Of a stretch of DNA of 64,000 bases, positions 63,401 through 64,000 are shown piece after piece. The notes under the pieces are model-generated. The model was given only the letters and a program-made list of their open reading frames with translations, was not told the origin of the DNA and ran no database searches. The stretch is from Rhodopirellula sp. (GTDB lineage Bacteria; Planctomycetota; Planctomycetia; Pirellulales; Thermoguttaceae): contig JAAYEH010000455.1 of assembly GCA_012728855.1 (NCBI GenBank), forward strand, positions 1-64,000. The letters run 5' to 3'. How positions within the stretch are numbered: the stretch's first letter is position 1; every line of letters begins with the position of its first letter. The position numbers were made by a program, and so were the translations under genes.

Positions 63401-64000
63401 CGGAGCCGGTCGCAGTCCTCGTCAACACGTCGACATTGGGCGACCAGATGTACCCCTCGGTCGCCATGTCTTACGACGGCACATATATCGTCACCTGGAG
63501 CGGTCGCGGCGCTCAACTCGGCGAGGAAGACGCCCTGGGGGTGTACTACCAGCGCTACGAGTCCGACGGCACGGCCATCCTGGGCGAGACTCGCGTCAAC
63601 AACAATGTTCCCGGCCCGCAGTACCTTGCTTCCGTGGGAAGCGATTCCGAGGGGAATTTCGTCATCGTGTGGAGCGGGCCGGCCGACGTTACCGGCACGC
63701 CGACCGCCGTGTTCAGCTATGTGAGCCTCAGCGACATTGTCGTGGAGGACGGCGTCGGTCCGATCGTCAGCGACGTCCGGGACACGGGGGGCAACCGGCT
63801 CGTCGATCATGACGTACTCGCCCCGTCGCCCAGCGCGACGCAAATCGTCTTCATTTTCAACGAGGAACTCAGCCGCGACTTGGACGCCGATGACGGGTTG
63901 CACAGCGTCGAAAACCCGGAAAACTGGGTTCTCGAACGCAATGGAACCCAGATTGTCGGCGGCGTCCAGAACGTATCCCTCGTGAGAGACCCCGCTACGC
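42481..64000 (+). CDS. Giant multi-propeller exported protein with LEPR-XLL-type N-terminus (3' end outside window)
   Basis: One uninterrupted frame of more than 7170 codons runs from an ATG with GAGGA 8 nt upstream to the end of the window, and no stop is reached. Residues 1-50 are basic and contain LQMDPLEERQLLS, like the LEPR-XLL motif of giant planctomycete proteins. Then come nine arrays of seven repeats built on VAMDxDGDFVVTWTS, each followed by an Ig-like (Big_5/SbsA-like) domain starting VTFDENML or VVFGEEM. A P-domain lies near residues 4968-5127. The Asp-rich DxDGD turns suggest calcium binding. An adhesin or surface-layer role is inferred from size and composition. The long minus-strand frames over this gene are shadows. 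Confidence 0.95.
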   Translation, partial: MSPIRLPNLKTLTSKFGKFRRRHRLSSRTERPLKYRSLQMDPLEERQLLSVAPADWDDTLINNPISIGDQVPGDPSVFEFARSSNGGISPYNFYWSNAVTSLDVPYADPSTGTVFEQYLLQPGNPESQAARSLAADSDGDFVATWTRTDLVLQLQTDSSGNVQFVPSTNIPIYAPAYDATTGGNKTDQNIYARYFTDEVQRITLPAEVLNNSLPANARMTLTADGSEIQKLSVTATYQPYSGGQSNIEGQFEVFFDANMNNVMDPAEHPLVQFRETDMAGNALRLQQALRGIPAGLPGQGNSSAVTVSVVNSHEYLIDFGVPIPGQPAINQPEIVIPPSSVSFTSGFFPAVLPSTVREPVTILNIPISPTNPRSTAVAIETYFAQTATDIPIGPIDYPPTDEPSPGHRARTSPEILRTPVPQVSVIPVLGVDLDGDGETADDDGRVFDIHFTGADGKKDHPELIVAALTDEFGASILDPLADYLRTVKEPSTEFRVNPAEADDPFTPYSDVVHQRNPVVAMDPDGDFVITWESVVPDSVLPNSVSDIYAKRYTPFGLIGQFDPTDAAYDAAAAENFGVVTTGIRALVAPDAQVTQRLKLDATVGGVVTGTFRLRIGDGNLETGEIDFNSSSLTAVANDIRLELEALGFRQVSVTPTSFTDPFEFLIEYKGATATGTFDPALGEDQLALHYVASTAPLPVTATVIDETEYYAFLVNDDRVNRQFTPSVDMDHEGNFVIAWANGGQDLSFFNGIKMQRYDRLGERVGGQVQVNTNTGQLTDIHVDPHVAMSYDGYALIAWRHTSDPSWIIGGTVGIGSTYKVYAPDGTVLLGERGSVGIGPPAAAWDMDHNYVIAAASPGTSSPVPQSDGDVFARRHRLFDDAGNPSGAAIGSTFRVNSAGIGDPTPKWWPLGQDGPDPALDSDGELYVSFDGYGPDASETVSSAVFFSNAVSSLMQKDPNQDLIPYWSTASGVATNGDVDGGIEQILIGAYNRMVTDGLSAADRNEKLGRLRAILDSVAGLLRGEANGAMFSRWDADPQRQGSPTTLFSDSIMNAQRDGHNDRWLIAIPRAATGGGVTVRLSRDGMTTYEDVNLGLNFVNSALNTGQTILNMEAALRAAARTYVQWEYNVNSPEGPVDVRLLSVQEYNARFGTAWQTAADIADYHIFEVTFQGASHDSDFSISTAPSGNTLAPTGQSPSYQEHTIGRYGIAQYNVSMEAEPDGDLTSLWTQQELYTSFGASNYNLYYRRFDESTDTAGPRLLDLIAYQYQGQDPLTFAPIVAGEGIPEGGAIADRVEHIVLTFDENMLANNPLLNADSILNPANFRLMQGGMEIPGGVVHVEFGLNKASDLHGKTDSRGRIYNLSDIPSNKWEAVLTLDGQGFDPDGALNPGTYTIEALAPDLAAGISGLRDASANGNPLSHTGFSEGGLNMSRTFVVLGAPGTDTSISDNLNQSTTFPESGKTVAVDADGDHVAVWTSQYQAIPGGDVYDQLYVRLFLPNGSPSQLAPNAFRVTADDPAFAADHQRFGTVAIDSDGDFVVTWTNYRQIPGAASGTLDADIYARRFRSDGTPLGGAFRVNTLGTGDGAQPSAQTQSQIAMDRDGDFVITWSSEVSGQGSDVYAKRYGGRKYDEAGNVLPPQAVADLELQVNQNVAGQQTVSSISMDQEGRYVIVWISDSQTGGVGKDVVARVFTADGQPDAAMAGGNEFTVNATLAGQQEFADVAMDLGGDTFVVTWSGTTAAGYGVYAQRFSRTAPAGGQFLVNTTTVDDQAFSSVAIDHQGEFIITWSGRGQLAGSQFDVYYQRYDAAGQRIAGENRVNHSTAGNQRYSSVGNDGEGNFVIVWTGDDGAGSTQIYKYTSMPIAPMTDNDGPIVTDVTRYDTANRGEERQVRDGDVVEPGTKKLVVVFGEELSQVGDETGLASVRNPDNWILLKDGTALTGAIKSVTFALNFDLGPPATGTRKYEAIVTFDGNGLGYGEPGLDRGQYELIVRDRVTDITGNRLDGDFDGATGTGAQPGYRHRFSIDEVIPEVEEIVSGPSNVYDTTYAEAARAVAVDLDGDHVVVWTARETAAGPDRVYFRLYDSQGNPVDLDLDGSGTVEPGENRVPVTDAAFADNQRHATVAMDKDGDFIVTWTNVRNGDSDIYARRFRSDGVAMGEAFRVNTASGVDSEPGVQKWAQVAADHDGDFVITWTSETPSQGLNVFAKLFSARIERDPTTGDILPPTEVGSQIVASQTTIGNQMLSSVAMNAAGDFVVTWTDESQVNQDIRARSFDREGLPITNEFTVNANLTGDQNYSNVAMDLDGGRYVVTWTSTGQDGSGYGVYARLLSGGAPLTGDILVNQTVAGNQMFSAAAMNHRGEVAVTWSGYGNQPGEEDESPYGVFFRRFDATGQPVGGELLANREPLGNQWLSSIGSDGAGNLVIVWTGDGAAAGTTQVFKRTTRRNNPVTDNDGPLVTDVTLADPITPGADNGRYRVLSGDTIDKTTLQDLFAGAETLAQLVVVFGENMPTESLESVKSLANWSLARDGSTVVGGIQEVAFDLNPITRKFEATLTFTEPLDDGTYVLTVFDTMTDVEGNRLDGDYDGVPGGAATTGGYRHTFTIGQGVVAGDDLVTNDGRTYPETGSAVAVDADGDHVVVWTASDNRVYFRMYDSQGNPVDLPGDVRVPVTDAAFVGQQRYATVAMDKDGDFIVTWTNDRDYSDSRGRPVYYHPTDGSFISYETAQDEFYYTQTNALVSDLPTGTTPADLERVVDSDIYARRFRSDGLALGDAFRVNGVESLEFEAYTQKWSQVAADYDGEFVITWSSETPNQTYDVHARRYSSRIERDDTGAIVPPRALGAQFLVNTTTTGNQMLSDVAVSASGDFVITWSSATSTLGSRSIIARVFGNHGKPETAEIPVAFGGNDYPSVAMDLRGSVFVVTWTNTTGVDSSGYGVYAEAFSADGGSVTGEFRVAETVEGNQMFSSVAMDHQGEFTVTWTGHGDQVGQSDEDGFGVFYRRFDLAGPVTAEQRANGNPQGEQSFSSVGSDGEGNAVIVWTGGPSGATEVYKRTLGREQLETDNDPPIVTDVTLADRLINPPDDVRYRVLSGDTIDRDDLEAWFGAPTLAQMVVVLGEEMLEDGVLDIENPANWSLSRNGNMIVGGIKEVQFGLNPDTRKYEAVVTFDRNGTAPGSPELDDGVYVLTLFDTVTDLDGNRLDGDYNAIQRPNYVHYFAIADVVPDDGGDPGAAPEDTINTDAYQDILVNNPFTFGMANMTPFGEETFTDSTGETFPRYMIRYGDPQTLAAKSLAADNDGDFVATWTRDDVIVELQRVGNTAVRDPDSGEPVYAPVIDPATGGPLFDQNVYARYFTDEVQRITLPQGALEDLSSNPTHYARMSLTYGGHEVQKLSVTATSQALVSSSGQARIVGEFDLWFDANVDGVQTSSETATITFNESDMAGNAARMQTALRELSALAGPNGGDSTHVTVAALNPHEYVIDFGEATAGLNQPEIVVPSDSVRFPADHSGGFYPAAIPSTIREPITIAGIPVSRTNPQATATAIKSYLAQTTTDVLLGPIDYPPVGRAPNNQGPRIEPESKVAVVPEVTVVPVLGVEGHADGTVFDIHFTGSSAKKDHPELIVSALTNEAGDDIRDPAADYLRTIKQPSAEFRVNPLEKDNPFTPYPDVFEQLDPVVAMDPDGDFVITWQSEVPDSEMAGSFTDVYARRFAPVGLSDNLDPSVAGNEADRYGVVTPGIRSLVSPTTEVSQILSIDQIGDFRLKIGDRETKDIAFNSANSPALTAVANEIRSKLEELGFQGVSVTKLSSASPFQFRVKYEATFGTQLGKDQFALWYVPANDPVHGQVSAVAEPAEYYTFLVNQDRVNPQFSPSVGIDFDGDFVIAWANGGQDLSFFNGIKMQRYNRYGEPQGDETLVNDEVTDIHITPHVGMSHEGNFVVAWAQTADPNYIANNAYVSNVRFRPYRADGTALSGIISTPGSGSPAVSFDMNQNFVVAWDGLSDGADNIPDNPSMGIEAQMYEMFGATGNWSGRILRPQFRVNSASTTTAGAPLWPLGQYNPDPALDADGDLFISYDGYGADTSQNAFFSGERFSGLINSEKNADLLPFFNPGFQSFGGFVSAVGNNGDVDGGIEAILIDALDSGATSEQIGRLRAILDSVAGLLRGEANGALYSRWDADPDAPGALTTLFSDSILNAQRDGHNARWLIEIPISATGGTFDIRLTRDGVAGSETITINPQYQNNVLQIQPTIDDIDNKLEAAARTGVNWPENTYEGPVQVRYVGAGETITRASTAWDSGVVPANHTFEVVFQGESHDSGMYLSLVRNQLSPQGTPAPNLILHTDGFEGTRQGEVSIEVEPDGDLTGLWTQWELWTDSFHPLDYANSNIFFRQMDEITDTAGPRLIDLVNARGDGVANGGFIRGYTQNIVLTFDENMLAANPDLNPNSILNPENFRLYRNDVEIPNGIAHVEFGLNKAADLAGTTWERFSGEHNGIDNQSILTDSSRSWASNELVGHIVINRTDQSWGKITGNTGTTITAVLSDGTDNDWDMGDDYVVGLPYDLSSIPSNKWEAVLILDSNGEHNQGLIPLGTGEYRIEALTPRAGASGLRDASASGNPLGYSGFVPGGVNMSRTFVVTINEADQLVDGGVSGSSTRDHATTNPENPGAVAADSDGQYVVAWTAYDAALGRERVFFQMYDADGTAADLPRVNSAGQPLLGADGKPIVIADAARVLPVAPLDWNPDDIQSHPNVAIDKDGDFVITWTNEREGNADIYARRFDALGNIAGIDAADNIVFKSAAPEPFRVNDYTADVQTWSDVALDADGDFVITWSSYGQEDNGQNGTGYGIYARRYDSFGVPMSPEFQVNVTTAGSQQGSSVAMGALGNFVIAWTSDQNGIGDDIIAREFNADGTPVDGPLAGEIRVNDTVAGDQRYPDVAMSLDGANYIVTWTDTAADLSGSSVWAELSSPQPRRYVDPFSHIITGQHQFSITVPSTDNFEVQDVNVKIVDLFHSRLEDLEVILRSPAGTEVTLFNNLPRPLLTDGSRPSGNSLVGTVFDDQARGRVRIIDSDLGAVPPYTGSWIPQETLNAFVGEDSAGTWTLIVRDRENNNLTGFMNSLLPEGSWWLDISEVDAEASSFRVNTTLSGNQMFSSVAMDHEGNFTVAWSGVGTQPNQVDTEGYGVFYQRYDNRATRISGETRANDNLPGDQWMPTITSDAVGNFVVVWTGPHETQGTSIYRYTSVLDAPQTDVVGPLVTDVYVGGSRALQNDVLDPPGGLTEIKVLFDENLLTAGGAGGTHSVLNPQNWVLSRNGSDIQGAIAGIDFQYNPLIRKYEATLTLDGNGLSQGQPALSAGNYVLSIKDLVNDVSVFFDPEADPGTQLLVMGNPLDGNYDGIPDSDPINIGFGGYQHFFTVNSAPQTGAEFRINPDATRQREQRFSQVRGTGTGQEESTRSVAVDNDGDFAVVWTSYGQADPNDPTAGDVYFRLYDRNNVALTGEILVNTTIAGHQGNASVAMDADGDFVVVWESEGQDADGSWGIYGRRFDSMGNPLVSDTNGNREIDASDTAAEFRIHTNITGHQLNPSVDVDDDGDFVVVWSTAGQDFSFFNDVRGQIYTNVGARSGVELTINSTTTPGTTAFQVNPAVVMHNSDGSFVAAWDRAANQVNGVVTNANIIARRFAAGGGPLGGEFRADTDPGIGGGPMQRVARNPQMAMNDQGQWIVVWESFVDNVTEYDVFWQRFSADGAAGAAGQANQTQFGDSQVNPSVGMDADGDFVIAWNGEGGQPHPLDSSTDLIADRDDEGVFLRYYNAASQPVSVQMRVNRTEAGVQQFPTIGMEPDGDMIVVWAGRGVGDQHGVFARRYDEPTDTAGPLMTELRQTNGAFVTTAVPITTQVEQIVVVFDENLWLADDDSVENIENWLLARNGVEVDGAIVQVQFGLNKSWQLGLPGAVKSNKWEAVVTFDIGSDPGNQGLRNGLYTITALHPVPDDDATTIDETQSGIRDAVGNPLARRGYLPDGRDMSLSFTIDTSGGSGGDTDPTPGRTDIPDAVAVDADGDHVVVVTDTTGGLDRVYFRLFDADGSQAKVRTPVTTEPEFVGDMQRYGQVAIDKDGDFIVTWTNYRGGDADVYARRFTASGDAIGEAFRVNTLGVGDSTTPTAQKWSHVAMDADGDFVIVWSHEEVAQAGGAANYNVYAQSFSYNVADALPDRPVAAADEEFLINEALPGDQIAGSVAMDALGRYVVTWTSNASGNSDVLARLFDRGTPLTTEFVVNLTTNGDQRYPSVAINLPGDRFAVTWSSTSHPDQDGDTLPDDTDYGVYVRSYNFDGAVQTPTSGEVHVNTTTEWNQIYSDVAMDHRGDFTVTWSGRGLQPGQIDESEYGVYYQRFTYNAAGQPIPATVDGQPDTQLRELRANVQTDGNQYLSSIGADGEGNVVIVWTGPAAVPGTTAVYRFVSANSVPVLDDDGPLVTDVLATYRGEHTAANNEAMLTDSTADWTADGLIGQIIRNVTDQSWGIITANTETTITVTLAGGTDNDWDTGDDYRIDVRLLDGDRLEQPAAAPTQVVVVFGEEMSTVGGDTGINSVLNPNNWSLERFGTEIIGGISDVDFAFNAVSRKWEALVTLDGDGINPGVALLPTGTYVLTVRDAVTDGLNRVDGNFDGLPGTAPAGTGYRHTFLVDNDDPIPPNPDAPVWPSPNDQRTDAETRDAVAVDGDGDHAVVWTERIGAVDRVFVRLFDADRTPFAGNPGAIPVTTSADYIADNQRHAGVAIDADGDFVVTWTNYRGDDADIYARRFHSDGTADGEAFRVNVYTTNSQTWASVAMNVHGDFVVTWSSLGQEDNNQLGLGYGVYARRYDSFGSPLGSEFRVNVVTAADQKFSSVAMAEDGGFLVAWTATQGGIGDDIVGRQYNADGTAVTGEVVINDVTAGNQRYPDVAANLDGSVYVVTWTSDGADGSGNGVMARQIADLGSIATEPVAVLVNTSTLGDQMYPSVAMSYDGTYIVTWSGRGAQLGEEDALGVYYQRYESDGTAILGETRVNNNVPGPQYLASVGSDSEGNFVIVWSGPADVTGTPTAVFSYVSLSDIVVEDGVGPIVSDVRDTGGNRLVDHDVLAPSPSATQIVFIFNEELSRDLDADDGLHSVENPENWVLERNGTQIVGGVQNVSLVRDPAT
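42874..46800 (+). repeat. Giant protein unit A1 (seven repeats + Ig-like)
   Basis: The seven repeats are at SLAADSDGDFVATW, VVAMDPDGDFVITW, VDMDHEGNFVIAW, VAMSYDGYALIAW, AAWDMDHNYVIAA, ALDSDGELYVSF and SMEAEPDGDLTSLW. About 365 residues separate repeats 1 and 2. The Ig-like part (LTFDENMLANNPLL) runs from about 46375. It is paralogous to unit A2. Confidence 0.8.
46861..48555 (+). repeat. Giant protein unit B1 (seven repeats + Ig-like)
   Basis: Repeats start near residues 1464, 1530, 1597, 1663, 1723, 1776 and 1832, 53-67 residues apart. The first is VAVDADGDHVAVW and the last VGNDGEGNFVIVW. The Ig-like part runs from DNDGPIVTDV to GYRHRFSID and includes GNRLDGDFDG. Confidence 0.85.
48601..50300 (+). 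repeat. Giant protein unit B2 (seven repeats + Ig-like)
   Basis: Same order as B1: VAVDLDGDHVVVW first, AMDLDGGRYVVTW (one residue longer) fifth, IGSDGAGNLVIVW seventh, then NDGPLVTDV and the Ig-like part ending YRHTFTI. Confidence 0.85.
50341..52143 (+). repeat. Giant protein unit B3 (seven repeats + Ig-like)
   Basis: VAVDADGDHVVVW first, AMDLRGSVFVVTW fifth, VGSDGEGNAVIVW seventh, then NDPPIVTDV and the Ig-like part with GNRLDGDYNA. An extra ~35-residue segment rich in Tyr/Asp follows the second repeat. Confidence 0.85.
52321..56392 (+). repeat. Giant protein unit A2 (paralogue of A1)
   Basis: It follows A1 in order throughout: SLAADNDGDFVATW, VQRITLP, FDIHFTG, KKDHPELIV, RLRAILDSVAGLLRGEANGA, and LTFDENMLAANPDL. 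The Ig-like part carries the 55930-56160 cassette that A1 lacks. Confidence 0.85.
55930..56160 (+). repeat. DNDWD cassette, copy 1
   Basis: About 75 residues (GEHNG, LTDSSRSW, TDQSWGKITGNTGTTIT, GTDNDWDMGDDY) lie between LAGTTWERFS and LSSIPSNKWEAVL. A1 has only about nine residues at the same place. Confidence 0.8.
56461..58730 (+). repeat. Giant protein unit B4 (seven repeats split by a P-domain + Ig-like)
   Basis: Repeats 1-5 run from VAADSDGQYVVAW to AMSLDGANYIVTW. The P-domain follows, then repeats 6 (VAMDHEGNFTVAW) and 7 (ITSDAVGNFVVVW), then GPLVTDV and the Ig-like part. Confidence 0.85.
57382..57860 (+). other. Proprotein-convertase P-domain within the giant protein
   Basis: This is about 160 residues with the P/Homo B pattern: QHQFSITVPSTDNFEVQDV, VKIVDLFHSRLEDLEVILR, SPAGTEVTLFNNL, then GSWIPQETLNAFVGEDSAGT and WTLIVRDRENNNLTG. 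P-domains normally follow subtilisin or metalloprotease domains; no protease is seen here. It lies between repeats 5 and 6 of unit B4. Confidence 0.85.
58825..60570 (+). repeat. Giant protein unit B5 (diverged seven repeats + Ig-like)
   Basis: The repeats are VAVDNDGDFAVVW, VAMDADGDFVVVW, VDVDDDGDFVVVW, VVMHNSDGSFVAAW, MAMNDQGQWIVVW, VGMDADGDFVIAW and IGMEPDGDMIVVW. The Ig-like part opens DTAGPLMTEL and VVFDENLW, like the A units, so B5 looks intermediate between A and B. Confidence 0.8.
60601..62520 (+). repeat. Giant protein unit B6 (seven repeats + Ig-like with cassette)
   Basis: VAVDADGDHVVVV first, VAINLPGDRFAVTW fifth, IGADGEGNVVIVW seventh, then DDGPLVTDV. The DNDWD cassette is inserted before VVVFGEEMS. 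Confidence 0.85.
61908..62120 (+). repeat. DNDWD cassette, copy 2
   Basis: About 70 residues (GEHTAANN, LTDSTADW, NVTDQSWGIITANTETTIT, GTDNDWDTGDDY) lie directly after GPLVTDVLATYR. It is the same sequence type as copy 1 but at a different point of the Ig-like domain. Confidence 0.8.
62581..64000 (+). repeat. Giant protein unit B7 (seven repeats, Ig-like part cut by window end)
   Basis: VAVDGDGDHAVVW first, AANLDGSVYVVTW fifth, VGSDSEGNFVIVW seventh. The Ig-like part begins VGPIVSDV, with IVFIFNEEL near 63850, and is cut by the window. Confidence 0.85.

Noticed and set aside
55984-63903. A 2639-codon open frame on the minus strand
   Set aside because: It is antisense to the giant gene. It is stop-free because of the GC-rich codon use and repeats of the sense strand, and its translation (recurring GPGDDEVAVLVDGH) is a mirror of the DGDFVVTW repeats.

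Overview
This GC-rich window looks like the chromosome of a planctomycete, probably of the Pirellulales type. The evidence is a LEPR-XLL-like N-terminus (LEERQLLS) on a giant exported protein, Tat-signal TIM-barrel isomerases and FAD oxidoreductases, EF-hand, HEAT/TPR and parallel beta-helix proteins, and many short palindromic repeats in the gaps between genes. I saw no rRNA, tRNA, CRISPR array, intact transposase or prophage.

Layout. 84-2763 (minus) holds an M3 oligoendopeptidase and an EF-hand protein. 3286-14149 (plus) is a type II secretion / type IV pilus-like operon: GspE ATPase, GspF, pseudopilins G, H, I, J and K, a PilM/GspL-like protein, and a PilO/GspM-like protein that seems fused to a GspC/PilP-like domain. 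No secretin is in the window. 14290-17735 has a probable envelope protein and a divergent pair (Tat TIM-barrel protein and FAD oxidoreductase). 17974-18533 is a ParDE-type toxin-antitoxin pair, followed by a secreted beta-helix protein. 20884-23779 carries RarA, an endonuclease III-like glycosylase and a CPBP membrane protease. 24110-31410 carries a DUF2617-like protein, a hydrolase, a HEAT/TPR protein, HIT + dGTPase, a PIN-TRAM membrane protein and a flotillin. 31744-38727 carries a membrane GTPase, a zinc-ribbon protein, an FHA protein and DnaE. 38814-42397 has a second TIM-barrel protein, a TraB-like protein and a TIGR03032-like protein.

42481-64000 is one open frame of more than 7170 codons that runs off the end of the window. 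Read by eye, it is built from nine successive seven-repeat arrays, each followed by an Ig-like domain. I interpret these as 7-bladed beta-propeller plus Ig units. There are two long 'A' units and seven ~585-residue 'B' units. A proprotein-convertase P-domain sits between repeats 5 and 6 of one unit, and a ~70-residue cassette recurs in two Ig domains.

The second unusual layer is the set of palindromic repeats. One family (arms beginning GGGGTCGGGAGTC, with related GGGGACTGGCTCC / GGGGACAGGCACC forms) occurs at least eleven times, and its arms change in a compensated way. Three copies lie in frame inside the leader-coding part of three consecutive pseudopilin genes (gspI, gspJ, gspK). These leaders should be removed by prepilin peptidase, so the operon appears to have absorbed the repeats where they do least harm. 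A linked AGAGTC tandem repeat has also altered the ends of two proteins.
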